Assembly: GCA_944392795.1 (NCBI GenBank)
Contig: CALXXX010000020.1
Span: forward strand, 1 to 33,748
Reading direction: 5' to 3'
Length of the DNA stretch: 33,748 bases
Origin: an uncultured Alphaproteobacteria bacterium
Lineage (GTDB): Bacteria; Pseudomonadota; Alphaproteobacteria; CAAHEQ01; UBA3637
The notes beneath the pieces were generated by a model. The model did no database searches. It had not been told where the DNA came from and was given only the letters and a program-made list of their open reading frames with translations. Position numbers and translations under genes: made by a program. Shown piece after piece: positions 23,648 through 33,040 of the stretch (within the stretch, counting starts at the first letter, position 1; each line of letters opens with the position of its first letter).

Positions 23648-24949
23648 TTAATGCAATAAGGGAGACCAAGCAGGATCAGAAGCTTCTACTGGCGTTCGAA
23701 TGAAACGTTCATTATATCCTGTCATATCAATTGAATAAAGACCGGTTTGTCCACGTTCTCCGTCTCGAGTATAAGGAAGCTGTTTAAAGTACATCAGTAC
23801 TCGACCATTCGGTGCCCAAGTAGGACCTTCGACTAAGAATCCTTGAGTAATTAAACGTTCCCCACTTCCATCAGGACGCATCACACCGATATAGAATGTT
23901 CCTCCTTGTATCTTTGTAAAAGCAATATAATCGCCACGCGGAGACCAAACAGGCGTGGCATAAGTCCCCTTTGTCCCAAAGCTGATGCGTTTAACATTTT
24001 TTCCATCTCTATCCATAACATATAATTGTTGAGAACCACTTCTATCAGAATTAAATACTATCTGGCGACCATCTGGAGAAAAACTAGGACTTGTATCAAT
24101 GGCCGGATGGTTTGTTAAACGTATTTTTCGCCCATCTTTCAGGCTGTAAAGATAAATTTCACTATTTCCATTTTGTGCCAAAGATAAAAGTAATTCATTG
24201 CTATCAGGAGAAAAACGCGGTGCAAAAGTCATCCCAGGGAAAGTTCCTAAATATGCTTCATTTCCACTTCCTAAATCCATTATATATATTTGAGGTTTTC
24301 CCCCTTTAAATGACATATATGCAATTTTTTGCATATTGGGAGAAAAACGAGGTGTTAAAACCATACTCTTTCCGTCCGTCAAATAACGATGATTAGCTCC
24401 ATCTTGATCCATAACAGCTAATCGCTTCACACGTTTTTTAAGAGGTCCACTCTCAGCAACATACACAACTTGAGTATCGAAATATCCACTTTCCCCCGTT
24501 ACACGTGAATAGACCATATCAGCTATCATATGTGCTAAACGACGCCAATCTTTGACTGGCAAAGTTAAAGCTTTTGCCTCCATTGATTGTCCCGCAAAAA
24601 CGTCCCACAAACGAAAAGAAACTCTTAACCGTTGATCCGATGTTCGTTCAACTGTTCCATATAATAAAGCTTGAGCATTTATCGCCTGCCAATCCTGGAA
24701 ACGGGGAGTTTGATTAACCCCCTGCATTTTTTGAATATAGGCATCGGGATTAATAATACGAAATAAACCTGACTGTTCTAAATCCTGAACAATTACCTGA
24801 CGAATATCCTCTCCATAAGATGTCCCTTCGAAATCAGCAACAGCGATGGGAATTGGATCAGAATGGGCTCCTGATATATCAATTTTCAGCTCGGCTTTTG
24901 CTGAAAAAGAAATCATTATTCCTAAAATAAAAACAATCAGTTTTTTCAT
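23648..24949 (-). CDS. tolB: Tol-Pal system protein TolB
   Basis: TolB is the periplasmic beta-propeller that binds Pal and TolA. A signal peptide (residues 1-19, MKKLIVFILGIMISFSAKA) precedes the N-terminal alpha/beta domain (IAVADFEGTSYGEDIRQVIV) and the propeller with PD40/WD40-like repeats, such as FSPDGRQIVFNSDRSG and WSPRGDYIAFT, each about 42 residues apart. Length is 433, as expected. The C-terminus SDPAWSPLLH is typical. It lies 12 bases downstream of tolA with the same orientation, and is followed by two unrelated lipoprotein genes before pal rather than by pal itself. Confidence 0.98.
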   Translation of the reverse strand: MKKLIVFILGIMISFSAKAELKIDISGAHSDPIPIAVADFEGTSYGEDIRQVIVQDLEQSGLFRIINPDAYIQKMQGVNQTPRFQDWQAINAQALLYGTVERTSDQRLRVSFRLWDVFAGQSMEAKALTLPVKDWRRLAHMIADMVYSRVTGESGYFDTQVVYVAESGPLKKRVKRLAVMDQDGANHRYLTDGKSMVLTPRFSPNMQKIAYMSFKGGKPQIYIMDLGSGNEAYLGTFPGMTFAPRFSPDSNELLLSLAQNGNSEIYLYSLKDGRKIRLTNHPAIDTSPSFSPDGRQIVFNSDRSGSQQLYVMDRDGKNVKRISFGTKGTYATPVWSPRGDYIAFTKIQGGTFYIGVMRPDGSGERLITQGFLVEGPTWAPNGRVLMYFKQLPYTRDGERGQTGLYSIDMTGYNERFIRTPVEASDPAWSPLLH

Positions 24950-24961
24950 TTTTCCCTCAAT

Positions 24962-25858
24962 TTAAGAAACATTTCCTTCTAACGGATTAAATGTAAAAGT
25001 CATATCTTTCCAATGCTCATAACTGTCAGGATGCTTTGACGCAATGATTTGAAAAGGCGATTCTGATCCCAGTTTATCGCAAATATAAATAGCTCGTCTA
25101 GCACTTTCTGCCGCAGACCGAAAAGCCGGATCGGTCTGAAAACGTTTTTGATCCATAATTTTCACATCCCATACGTGACCACTTTTATCTACTGATACTT
25201 TAATTTCAATACGCATATCATGCATTCCTTCGGCACCGGGATCGATATTCCAATGCTTTTGAACCGTGCTACGAATAAAATCAATTTCTGAAATAGACAA
25301 CTTTTGTGTTAAAGAACCTGAAACCCCTCCTTTAATTCCATTTTTCGTTCCTTCTCGTGTCACCGTATCAACAATATCATCCAAACTGGGTTCCGGTATT
25401 TTTTGAGAAATTTTTTCTACAGAAGCCAAAAGACTATCTAAATCATTTGTTTCTTGAGAGGTCGATTTTGTATTTTCTTTTGATTTAACTGCAGGCTTAG
25501 AAGCCGGTTTAACCTTTGGCTGCGGCTTAGGTTTAGTGTCCATTTTAACTTTCGAACTTTTTGCCTCCACAGCATTTTTTGGTTTAGGTTGAGGTTTTGG
25601 TTTAGGAGCTTCTTGAATAGCTTTTTTTTCCTTCGGAGGAGCTGGCTTAGGTTTGGGAGCTTGAATCTTTTTAGGCTTTTGAACCGTTTTCAATGGCGGT
25701 AAATTTGTTTTTTCACTTATTTCCACCTGACGCAGATCTATCATAATAGGAGCGCTAACAGTTTCTCTACGTTGCGCCTCCCAAGCAGGAAACTGTATTA
25801 ACAACAACGCAAAAACAATAACGTGCAATAAAATGGAGTAAAAAAAAGATCCTCCCAC
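24962..25858 (-). CDS. tolA: Tol-Pal system protein TolA
   Basis: TolA spans the periplasm and transfers the force of the TolQR motor to TolB-Pal. One transmembrane helix (residues about 4-22) is followed by a long Pro/Lys-rich, probably extended region (about 55-125), then a helical stretch and the C-terminal TolA domain III (LSISEIDFIRSTVQKHWNID, IKVSVDKSGHVWDVKI). At 298 residues it is shorter than E. coli TolA but normal for alphaproteobacteria. The start is a GTG at 25858, 3 bases after the tolR stop, with AAGGA about 8 bases upstream. The Lys/Pro repeats make the family assignment from composition alone risky, but domain III and the operon make it firm. Confidence 0.93.
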   Translation of the reverse strand: MGGSFFYSILLHVIVFALLLIQFPAWEAQRRETVSAPIMIDLRQVEISEKTNLPPLKTVQKPKKIQAPKPKPAPPKEKKAIQEAPKPKPQPKPKNAVEAKSSKVKMDTKPKPQPKVKPASKPAVKSKENTKSTSQETNDLDSLLASVEKISQKIPEPSLDDIVDTVTREGTKNGIKGGVSGSLTQKLSISEIDFIRSTVQKHWNIDPGAEGMHDMRIEIKVSVDKSGHVWDVKIMDQKRFQTDPAFRSAAESARRAIYICDKLGSESPFQIIASKHPDSYEHWKDMTFTFNPLEGNVS

Positions 25859-25861
25859 CGC

Positions 25862-26308
25862 TTATTTCCTTTTTGTCAAATGACGCGGCACCTGCATTGC
25901 CTCCGCATCTGTTTTCAATCCAACTTGCGTATAACCGGCGGCCCTTAAAAGAGCCATTAACTCAATAACATTGCCATAAGAAGTGCTTTTATCTGCGCTG
26001 ATAATCATTTTAATTTCAGGGTTCTCGGAAATAATCGCCTGGATCTTTGGCAAAAGTTCCTGAGAGGAAACTTTTTGTGTTCCGATAAAATACTCACCTT
26101 TTTGATTAACGCCCAAATCCAAAGTTTTTTCATCACCTTGAAGAGTCTGCCCATCTCCTCTGGGTAAAGACAAAGGTATACCTGTCGTTAACATCGGCGT
26201 TGTAATCATAAAAATAGCTAACAAAGAAGTCATCACGTCAATCAAAGGTGTTAAATTGACATCAGATCGAATACTTGTTCTGCGCCGTTTTCGAGCGGTA
26301 AAAGCCAT
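25862..26308 (-). CDS. tolR: Tol-Pal system protein TolR (ExbD family)
   Basis: TolR is the partner of TolQ in the proton-driven motor. A short cytoplasmic N-terminus (RKRRRTSIRSD) precedes the single transmembrane helix with the essential Asp in LTPLIDVMTSLLAIFMI (Asp24). The periplasmic domain follows (LPKIQAIISENPEIKMIISA, GNVIELMALLRAAGYTQVGL). Length is 148. The ATG at 26308 directly abuts the tolQ stop, which implies tight translational coupling. The key residue is present and nothing is unusual. Confidence 0.97.
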   Translation of the reverse strand: MAFTARKRRRTSIRSDVNLTPLIDVMTSLLAIFMITTPMLTTGIPLSLPRGDGQTLQGDEKTLDLGVNQKGEYFIGTQKVSSQELLPKIQAIISENPEIKMIISADKSTSYGNVIELMALLRAAGYTQVGLKTDAEAMQVPRHLTKRK

Positions 26309-27025
26309 TTACTCTCCTCCTCCGACACTTTCGATTTGGCGGCTGATAATTGCTGATAATTCGCCTGCGAAAGTTTCCATTTGATTCGTAAAGCGCTCAA
26401 TATCATTTGAAAATTTATTATATGCCACAACCGCCGGAATAGCTGCTACCAACCCAACTGCCGTCGTCAACAGAGCTTCCGCGACTCCAGGAGCAACCGC
26501 CGTAATATTTGTATTTTTTGTCACACCGATTGATTGAAAACTATCCATAATTCCCCAAACAGTTCCGAACAATCCCAATAGCGGAGAAACTGAACCTGTA
26601 GATGCTAAAAAAATCATTTGATTGCTCAATGCTTCGACTTCTCGATCAATTGCAATTTGCATGACCTTATCTATACGCTCTTGCACATTAACGCCTTTAA
26701 CCAAAATTTCTTTTTTATTACGACTAGACCGTTTCCATTCTTTCATTGCAGCAATAAAAATCGCAGATAAAGGATCTGTCGGCTTACCATCTAGTTTTTC
26801 ATATAAAGCCTCCAAAGATGTTCCGGACCAAAATTTTCTTTCAAAAGCAGCTGAACGCTCTCGTATTCTACGGAAAGCTCGCACTTTATCAATAATAATC
26901 GCCCAAGACCACACAGACGCCAACAATAATCCAATCATTAAAATTTTCATGAAAATATCTGAGTGCTCAAACATCCCCCAAAGTGACATTGTGACACGAG
27001 TTGTTGCTTCTACTTGTGGCTGCAT
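26309..27025 (-). CDS. tolQ: Tol-Pal system protein TolQ (ExbB/MotA family)
   Basis: TolQ forms the pentameric proton channel around TolR helices. Three transmembrane helices are visible: about 27-45, 140-162 and 175-197, with a large cytoplasmic loop between the first and second. The conserved MotA/TolQ/ExbB segments are present: STGSVSPLLGLFGTVWGIM and APGVAEALLTTAVGLVAAIP. Length is 238. The ATG at 27025 lies 16 bases inside the end of ybgC and is preceded by GGAG. The gene leads tolR, tolA and tolB. Confidence 0.98.
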   Translation of the reverse strand: MQPQVEATTRVTMSLWGMFEHSDIFMKILMIGLLLASVWSWAIIIDKVRAFRRIRERSAAFERKFWSGTSLEALYEKLDGKPTDPLSAIFIAAMKEWKRSSRNKKEILVKGVNVQERIDKVMQIAIDREVEALSNQMIFLASTGSVSPLLGLFGTVWGIMDSFQSIGVTKNTNITAVAPGVAEALLTTAVGLVAAIPAVVAYNKFSNDIERFTNQMETFAGELSAIISRQIESVGGGE

Positions 27026-27432
27026 GTTTCTTCTCCTAAATACATTTTAAATTTCTCTTTTAACTCTGCGGGAATGCGCACAGGTCGTAAAGCCCTCACA
27101 TCGATAAAGGCTAAATAGACTTTTAAATCCACCAATTCTTGTTCATTTCTCGTCATGGTTTGACGCATCACCATAGAGGCAGCGCCTAATTCCTCCAAAG
27201 AAGAAGACACCGTTATAATATCTTCCAACTTTGCCGGTCTTTTATAATCTATTTCAACTCGGCGAACGACAATCGCAAACCCATCATCAAGCATGGCCTT
27301 ATTTGTTAATCCCAAAGCATGCAAAAACTCTGTCCGAGCCCGTTCTGCAAATTTTAAATAATTTGCATAATAGACTATACCACCAGCATCCGTATCTTCA
27401 TAATAAACCGGAATATCAAATGTATATTTCAC
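27010..27432 (-). CDS. ybgC: Tol-Pal-associated acyl-CoA thioesterase YbgC
   Basis: YbgC is a hot-dog fold thioesterase acting on acyl-CoA or acyl-ACP; it is encoded next to Tol-Pal in most proteobacteria. The active-site Asp is in the segment [19 protein letters not shown] (about residues 10-28), followed by the core helix [14 protein letters not shown]. Length is 140. The start is GTG at 27432, overlapping the ruvB stop (GTGA), and the stop lies 16 bases inside tolQ, so it is embedded in a tightly coupled series. No deviation from the family is seen. Confidence 0.95.
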   Translation of the reverse strand: MKYTFDIPVYYEDTDAGGIVYYANYLKFAERARTEFLHALGLTNKAMLDDGFAIVVRRVEIDYKRPAKLEDIITVSSSLEELGAASMVMRQTMTRNEQELVDLKVYLAFIDVRALRPVRIPAELKEKFKMYLGEETCSHK

Positions 27433-28463
27433 TCTTTTTCTCCATCAAATAAGGACGGCATTACCTCCGGAGCCGACAATCCCAAATGCTTAAAGCCGGC
27501 TTGAGATAACATGCGGCCACGTGGGGTACGCTGCACTAATCCTTCCTGCATTAAATAAGGTTCAATGACTTCTTCTATTGTATCTCTTTCTTCCGATAAC
27601 GCCGCTGATAATGTATCTGCACCAACCGGGCCCCCGCCATATTTTTCAGCAATACACCGCAAATAACGTCTATCCATTGCATCCAACCCAGCCTTATCTA
27701 CTTCCAGATGACATAAAGAACTGTCGGCAATCTCGCGATCTATTTCTTTTTTTCCTGCAACAACAGCAAAATCGCGCACGCGCCGTAATAAACGACCGGC
27801 AACACGTGGCGTTCCTCTGGAACGTTTAGCTATTTCATGAGCCCCTTCTTCCGTCATACCGATTTTTAAAATTTTAGCAGCCCGTGTAACGATTTTTTGT
27901 AAATCTTCCGTATTATAAAAATTTAACCGAATAGGAATACCAAACCTATCACGAAGAGGCGTTGTCAAAAGACCTGATCTTGTCGTGGCTCCGACTAAAG
28001 TAAACGGTTGCAAGTCAATCCGAACAGACCGAGCCGCGGGCCCTTCACCAATCACTAAATCTAACTGAAAATCTTCCATTGCAGAATATAATACTTCTTC
28101 AATTGTCGGATTTAATCTGTGAATTTCATCAATAAACAAAACATCATTAGCTTCAAGATTAGTTAAAATAGCTGCCAAATCTCCAGCTTTTGAAATCATC
28201 GGTGCTGCCGTAGGACGAAAACCGACGCCAAGCTCTTTTGCAATAATTTGCGCTAATGTTGTTTTTCCAAGCCCCGGAGGACCGTAAAGCAAAACATGAT
28301 CTAGAGCTTCCCCTCTTTCTCGAGCCGCTTTAATAAAAACGCGTAAATTATCGCAGGCTTGTTTTTGACCAACGAAATCGCTGAGTGTTTGTGGACGAAT
28401 CGATGCGTTTAACTCATCTTCTCCAGCCATCTTACGCGGCGTAATTATTCTTTCTTCAACCAT
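27429..28463 (-). CDS. ruvB: Holliday junction branch migration ATPase RuvB
   Basis: RuvB is the hexameric motor that drives branch migration of Holliday junctions with RuvA. Visible motifs are the N-terminal [12 protein letters not shown], Walker [15 protein letters not shown], Walker [11 protein letters not shown], sensor 1 LVGATTRSG, the arginine finger in LRDRFGI, and the C-terminal winged-helix part ([16 protein letters not shown]). Length 344 is normal. ATG 28463 lies inside the last codons of ruvA (8-base overlap), and the stop overlaps ybgC. All ATPase residues are intact. Confidence 0.98.
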   Translation of the reverse strand: MVEERIITPRKMAGEDELNASIRPQTLSDFVGQKQACDNLRVFIKAARERGEALDHVLLYGPPGLGKTTLAQIIAKELGVGFRPTAAPMISKAGDLAAILTNLEANDVLFIDEIHRLNPTIEEVLYSAMEDFQLDLVIGEGPAARSVRIDLQPFTLVGATTRSGLLTTPLRDRFGIPIRLNFYNTEDLQKIVTRAAKILKIGMTEEGAHEIAKRSRGTPRVAGRLLRRVRDFAVVAGKKEIDREIADSSLCHLEVDKAGLDAMDRRYLRCIAEKYGGGPVGADTLSAALSEERDTIEEVIEPYLMQEGLVQRTPRGRMLSQAGFKHLGLSAPEVMPSLFDGEKE

Positions 28464-29070
28464 GATTTTGTCCTATTTCCTTTAACGAAAGTCGTATCAG
28501 CTCACTTGTCCCAATATCCGTATGTTCTTTATAAATTGAAGCAATAACGACACCTGCTTCACTACGGCCGTATCCTAAGTTCGTTAACGCAGAAATAGCC
28601 TCTTCCATTACATTATTGATAATATGACTGACACCGGCTGGTGAATCAAGCATTCCGATAGAGTTAACAAACGGCGTTTTACCTTTCAATTCAGACACTA
28701 TTCTTTGAGCCAATTTTGGTCCGACACCGCTCGCCCGTGTAAAAGCCTTAGCATCTCCGGTTGCCAAAGCCATGCTCAATTCTTCCGGAGAGAGCGCCGA
28801 GAGAATAGCCAAACCGACCTTAGCTCCGACTCCTTGAACATTCGTCAAAACAGAAAACCATTCTTTTTCTGCCGCATCAGCAAAACCAAACAAATGAATG
28901 TGATCTTCTCGAACTTGTGTTTCAATATAAAGCTGTGCAGCCTCACCGCGACTTGGCATTTTTGACAAAGTTCGATTCGAACAAAAAACACGATAGCCAA
29001 CGCCACCGACATTTAAAATCAACCAGCCATCCATTAAAAGGTCGACAAGACCTGTCAATTTTGCAATCAT
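28456..29070 (-). CDS. ruvA: Holliday junction DNA-binding protein RuvA
   Basis: RuvA binds the four-way junction as a tetramer and loads RuvB. The N-terminal OB-fold starts [10 protein letters not shown] and contains VGGVGYRVF. The tandem helix-hairpin-helix domain has [16 protein letters not shown] and [13 protein letters not shown], and the C-terminal three-helix domain, which contacts RuvB, ends with [10 protein letters not shown]. Length is 204. It is the first gene of the long minus-strand operon; about 80 bases separate it from the ankyrin-repeat gene upstream. ruvC, usually just before ruvA, is not here. Confidence 0.97.
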   Translation of the reverse strand: MIAKLTGLVDLLMDGWLILNVGGVGYRVFCSNRTLSKMPSRGEAAQLYIETQVREDHIHLFGFADAAEKEWFSVLTNVQGVGAKVGLAILSALSPEELSMALATGDAKAFTRASGVGPKLAQRIVSELKGKTPFVNSIGMLDSPAGVSHIINNVMEEAISALTNLGYGRSEAGVVIASIYKEHTDIGTSELIRLSLKEIGQNHG

Positions 29071-29150
29071 TTCTATTCCTTTTCTTCTTTTTTATTCATC
29101 ATACCGATTTTTCATAAAAAAGCAAAGAAAAGAAGTAGAAAAAACGAAAT

Positions 29151-30221
29151 TCAACGTTCGTTTCTATCTTTTAAATGTAATGTAAAACAAGATAATTTTT
29201 TTCTTTCTGTTTTTTGTCGAGTTATATCTTGTTTTTCTAATGGCTTTAAAAATGTTTTTTCTGAGATAAATAGCTTTTTTTTCTGCACAGGCTTGTTTGA
29301 AAGAACAATATCTTCTATGTGATTTAATGGTTTTCTAAACAAAAATTTAAGATAATGAGAGAGACCTTTCATAAAACGATATCGTCGATAAAAAACATCT
29401 CGACGATGATGTCGGATATCACAAACCGAATCTGTTACATCGACCCAATGAGCAATAAACTTATCTTCCTGAGAAGTATCTTTTATTTTTTGAAAAGCTT
29501 TTTCCTGGACTAAAAAAGGTGCTCCTATACTTTCTACAAAATCAAATGTTCTCGGCAAACGTTTCATAACCGCATTCATATAGACATCTTCAAAATGAAT
29601 TTTTTGGTGTTTCTGATAAGCTTTTTTCAAAGAAATTAAAGCTCGAGCATCCGCTCTTTTTCTAGCTGAAAACGAAAAAAATTGTGCCCAAAACTCACCT
29701 AGTGTCACTTTTAAAGGCGGCTGAACAGCTTCAAAAACAACCAACTCTGGATGCAAAAAACTCATCATCTGATGACGTTTTTGCTCGAAGCAAAGAATTT
29801 TAGCATATTTATTTATTTCTTCTTGAAACAAATAAGCCATTCCTCTTCGATAAGCTTCTTTTTGAGCCGTTAAAACAGACTTTGTCGTCATATTCTTTAA
29901 AAGCAATTCAATAATAGGACCATTTTTTCCTTCAACGGCATCTGTTAATAAAGAAGGAAAAGCATTTACATTCTCACTGCGCGCAATAAAAAAAGAAACA
30001 GCTTGTATATTCCCATTTTTACAAGCCAAAGATAACGGCGTTACTCCTTTATCATCAGCTTTTGTCAAAGATCCTCCTTGCTCCAACAAATGATCTAAGA
30101 TAACAATAAAATCTGGTGGTAAAGCTCCTTCCGGCATAGCACACAAGGTCATTATTTTTTCTTGCTCAGAAAAAAGCACCGGCGTAGACTGTTTCAAAGC
30201 TTGTTTTAGTGCATGTGCCAT
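29151..30221 (-). CDS. Ankyrin-repeat protein, 356 aa
   Basis: This soluble protein has ankyrin-type repeats at about residues 36-112: ILDHLLEQGGSLTKADDKGV, then TPLSLACKNGNIQAVSFF, and a degenerate third repeat (LLTDAVEGKNGPIIELLL). The remaining 240 residues are not recognised. They are basic and aromatic-rich, with clusters such as RHHRRDVFYRRYRF and several FxKxL segments, and the tail is Lys/Arg-rich. No signal peptide or membrane helix is seen. Ankyrin repeats bind proteins, and host-associated alphaproteobacteria often carry such genes, some as secreted effectors; export is not shown here. It lies upstream of ruvA (80-base gap, same strand) and is divergent from gap. Confidence 0.8.
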   Translation of the reverse strand: MAHALKQALKQSTPVLFSEQEKIMTLCAMPEGALPPDFIVILDHLLEQGGSLTKADDKGVTPLSLACKNGNIQAVSFFIARSENVNAFPSLLTDAVEGKNGPIIELLLKNMTTKSVLTAQKEAYRRGMAYLFQEEINKYAKILCFEQKRHQMMSFLHPELVVFEAVQPPLKVTLGEFWAQFFSFSARKRADARALISLKKAYQKHQKIHFEDVYMNAVMKRLPRTFDFVESIGAPFLVQEKAFQKIKDTSQEDKFIAHWVDVTDSVCDIRHHRRDVFYRRYRFMKGLSHYLKFLFRKPLNHIEDIVLSNKPVQKKKLFISEKTFLKPLEKQDITRQKTERKKLSCFTLHLKDRNER

Positions 30222-30380
30222 TTAAACCTCTTTTTAGGTATCTTCTTTAAGAATAACATTTTTTCCAAGATATTTCAAACAAAACAGATAAACATAAATT
30301 TTAGAGTAGATTTTTTTCAAAAATAGCGCTATGTATAGATTTGATTTTTTTAAAAGCCACTAAAATAAGGAGAAAAAAAG

Positions 30381-31388
30381 ATGGCAATTCGTGTAGCAAT
30401 TAACGGCTTTGGCCGTATCGGACGGTTAGTCTATCGCGCCTTTTTGGAATCAGGCCGCAAAGATATTGATATCGTCGCCATTAACGATTTAGGCGATGCT
30501 AAAGCAAATGCTTATTTGTTAAAATATGACTCTGTTCATGGAATCACAAATATGGACATTTATGCTGACGGAGAATATTTGGTCGCAGGTGATTACAGAA
30601 CAAAAGTAATTGCTCAAAAAGACCCAACACAACTTCCTTGGAAAGAAATGAACATAGATATCGTGATGGAATGCACAGGTATCTTCGCAGCTAAAGAAAA
30701 AGCAATGGTTCATATTCAAGCTGGTGCTAAACGTGTTTTAGTCTCAGCCCCTTCAGATGGTGCTGACAAAACAATCGTTTACGGCGTTAACCAAAATACT
30801 TTAACAAAAGATGATATTGTTGTTTCTAATGCATCTTGCACAACCAACTGTTTAGCTCCAGTTGTTTATGTTTTAAATAAAGAAATTGGAATTAAACAAG
30901 GCTTTATGACGACGATTCACTCTTATACAAACGATCAAAAAATCTTAGATCAATTGCATAAAGATTTATATCGCTCTCGCGCAGCAGCTATGAGCATGAT
31001 CCCGACAAAGACAGGAGCGGCTAAAGCAATTGGCTTAGTCTTACCGGAAATGAAAGGTAAATTGGATGGCGTTTCAATTCGTGTACCGACTCCTGATGTC
31101 TCTTTAGTTGACGCAAATCTAATTATGGAAAAACCTGTGACAGTGGAAGAAGTCAATGCAATTATGAAAAAATATGCTGAAGGTGAATTGAAAGGCGTAT
31201 TAGGATATAATGACTTACCTTTGGTTTCTATTGACTTTACACATAATTCTGCTTCATCAACTTTCGATGCAAACGGAACAAAAGTCATGGGCGAAACTCA
31301 ATTACGCGTCATGAGCTGGTATGACAATGAATGGGGTTTTTCAAACCGGATGTTAGATACAGCTGTTGCTATGGGAAAACTCATCTAA
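30381..31388 (+). CDS. gap: Glyceraldehyde-3-phosphate dehydrogenase
   Basis: GAPDH converts glyceraldehyde 3-phosphate, NAD and phosphate to 1,3-bisphosphoglycerate. The N-terminal Rossmann fold begins VAINGFGRIGRLVYRA, and Asp36 in AINDLGD favours NAD over NADP. The catalytic domain has Cys153 in SNASCTTNC, His180 in MTTIHSYTNDQ, and the phosphate-binding loop LDGVSIRVPTPDVSLVD. Length 335 is normal. ATAAGGAG lies 8 bases before ATG. Its promoter must be in the 159 bases shared with the divergent ankyrin gene; I could not assign clean boxes. It is followed by a hairpin, a lipoprotein gene and pgk. Confidence 0.98.
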   Translation: MAIRVAINGFGRIGRLVYRAFLESGRKDIDIVAINDLGDAKANAYLLKYDSVHGITNMDIYADGEYLVAGDYRTKVIAQKDPTQLPWKEMNIDIVMECTGIFAAKEKAMVHIQAGAKRVLVSAPSDGADKTIVYGVNQNTLTKDDIVVSNASCTTNCLAPVVYVLNKEIGIKQGFMTTIHSYTNDQKILDQLHKDLYRSRAAAMSMIPTKTGAAKAIGLVLPEMKGKLDGVSIRVPTPDVSLVDANLIMEKPVTVEEVNAIMKKYAEGELKGVLGYNDLPLVSIDFTHNSASSTFDANGTKVMGETQLRVMSWYDNEWGFSNRMLDTAVAMGKLI

Positions 31389-31405
31389 AAAGAACTAAAG
31401 CAAAA

Positions 31406-31430
31406 ACTGGGCACTATCAAAGTGCCCAGT
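31406..31430 (+). terminator. Hairpin after gap, possible partial terminator
   Basis: A perfect 10-bp stem ACTGGGCACT (31406-31415) with AGTGCCCAGT (31421-31430) closes a 5-base loop and is followed by CTTTTG. The stem is strong but the T-run is short, so partial termination or 3' end protection of gap mRNA is more likely than full termination. Confidence 0.72.
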
Positions 31431-31456
31431 CTTTTGACTAAAAAAGGAGAAAAAAA

Positions 31457-31816
31457 ATGAAGAAAGCTTTTATCATTGGTTTGAGTATTTTAACACTTGC
31501 AGGGTGCCAAAGCACTCAAGAAGCTGACAATATGTACATGAATGAACCCCTTCCCCCCTGCAATTGTCAAACCACTCAAGCCTATACGGAAAATGTGGTT
31601 TGTGATACTGTTCAAACTGTTCGTAAAAGTCAGAACAGTTACATACAGTATCGTATCTGTACAAAAAAATTAGTTCCGACACAACCTGTACAGATTCAAC
31701 AAGTGCAACAACCCATGATTATTCAACAACCTGTTCAACCAATGCCTCAACCAATTATTGTACAAGCTGAACCGGTTCAACCGCATCCTTGCACGCAAGT
31801 AATTTATGATAATTAA
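31457..31816 (+). CDS. Small lipoprotein, 119 aa, between gap and pgk
   Basis: A lipoprotein signal with lipobox LAGC (Cys17) starts this 119-residue protein. The mature part has four or five Cys residues in its first half (PPCNCQTTQ, NVVCDTVQ, YRICTKK), then a repetitive tail rich in Gln, Pro, Val and Ile (VQIQQVQQPMIIQQPVQPM). The tail is probably extended, perhaps spanning the periplasm. AAAGGAG precedes the ATG. The gene sits between two glycolytic genes and is separated from gap by a hairpin. Its stop TAA overlaps an ATG (31816) in front of pgk. I do not recognise a family; the Cys pairs suggest disulfides. Confidence 0.8.
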   Translation: MKKAFIIGLSILTLAGCQSTQEADNMYMNEPLPPCNCQTTQAYTENVVCDTVQTVRKSQNSYIQYRICTKKLVPTQPVQIQQVQQPMIIQQPVQPMPQPIIVQAEPVQPHPCTQVIYDN

Positions 31817-31830
31817 TGAAGGAAGAAAAA

Positions 31831-33027
31831 ATGGCAAACTTTAATACTTTAGATGATTTGCATGATATAAAAGGTAAACTTGTTTTTATTCGTGCGGATT
31901 TAAATGTTCCTGCTAAAGACGGAAAAGTAACGGACACAACTCGAATTGATCGTTTTGTCCCGACACTAAATACTTTGGCAGATAAAGAAGCAAAAGTCAT
32001 TGTTGCTTCTCATTTTGGCCGTCCAGATGGTGAAAAAAAACCAGAATTTTCCTTAGCTTTTATTGTTCCGGAATTGGAAAAAGCTTCTGGAAAGAAAATC
32101 ACATTTGTCGATGACTGTATCGGAGAAAAAGTAGATACTGCCATTGCAAATATGAAAAATGGTGATATCCTTTTACTTGAAAATCTACGTTTTTACCCTG
32201 GAGAAGAAAAAAATGATCCAGCTTTTGCTAGAGCATTGGCAAAAAATGTTGATATTTATGTAGATGATGCTTTTTCAACTGCACATCGTGCACATGCTTC
32301 CACAGCCGGAATGGCAAATGATGTTCCTGTTAAGGCTGCGGGTCGCTTAATGCAAGCTGAATTAGAAGCATTAGATAAAGCACTTGGTAATCCTGTTCAT
32401 CCTGTTGCTGCACTAGTTGGTGGCTCAAAAGTTTCCACGAAGTTAGACTTGTTAGCGAACCTTGTTAAAAAAGTAGATTATTTGCTGATTGGCGGAGGTA
32501 TGGCCCATACATTCCTAGCTGCTAAAGGCATTCCAATGGGAGAAGGTTCTTTAGTTGAGCCAGGCATGATTGAAACAGCTAAAAATATTTTAGCAAATGC
32601 AGGAAACTGCACAATTGTCTTACCGACAGATTTAGTTTGGGCGAATGAATTCGGAGAAGGTCAAGAACCTCATGTCGCAGCTGTTACAGATTTGCCAACA
32701 GGCAAGCCATTGTTGGATATTGGTCCTGAATCAACTGCAAAATTCATTGAAACCTTAAATGGCTGTAAGACATTGATTTGGAATGGCCCTGTCGGTGCGT
32801 TTGAAATCAAACCCTTTGACACAGCAACGAATGAAATTGCTCATGCTGTCGCCGAGTTAACAAAAGAAGGTAAACTGACTTCTGTTGCGGGTGGTGGTGA
32901 TACGGTTTCTGCGCTGAAAAAAGCCGGTGTCAAGAAAGACTTAACTTATGTCTCCGCAGCCGGCGGTGCTTTCCTAGAATGGATGGAAGGCAAAGAACTG
33001 CCAGGTGTTAAGGTTCTAGAAAAATAA
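31831..33027 (+). CDS. pgk: Phosphoglycerate kinase
   Basis: PGK transfers phosphate from 1,3-bisphosphoglycerate to ADP. The N-terminal domain has KLVFIRADLNVP, ASHFGRPDG, LLENLRFYPGEE and DAFSTAHRAHAST; the C-terminal nucleotide domain has GGSKVSTKLDLL, LIWNGPVGAFE and SVAGGGDTVSAL. Starting at ATG 31831 it has 398 residues, the standard length. AAGGAAG lies just upstream of this ATG; a second ATG at 31816 overlaps the lipoprotein stop and lacks a ribosome site. It is probably in one transcript with gap, past a partial terminator. A strong terminator follows. Confidence 0.98.
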   Translation: MANFNTLDDLHDIKGKLVFIRADLNVPAKDGKVTDTTRIDRFVPTLNTLADKEAKVIVASHFGRPDGEKKPEFSLAFIVPELEKASGKKITFVDDCIGEKVDTAIANMKNGDILLLENLRFYPGEEKNDPAFARALAKNVDIYVDDAFSTAHRAHASTAGMANDVPVKAAGRLMQAELEALDKALGNPVHPVAALVGGSKVSTKLDLLANLVKKVDYLLIGGGMAHTFLAAKGIPMGEGSLVEPGMIETAKNILANAGNCTIVLPTDLVWANEFGEGQEPHVAAVTDLPTGKPLLDIGPESTAKFIETLNGCKTLIWNGPVGAFEIKPFDTATNEIAHAVAELTKEGKLTSVAGGGDTVSALKKAGVKKDLTYVSAAGGAFLEWMEGKELPGVKVLEK

Positions 33028-33040
33028 AAAACTTATTTAG

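Noticed and set aside
30324-30331. TAGCGCTA palindrome upstream of gap as an operator
   Set aside because: A single 8-base palindrome without a second copy or a known regulator is not enough evidence.
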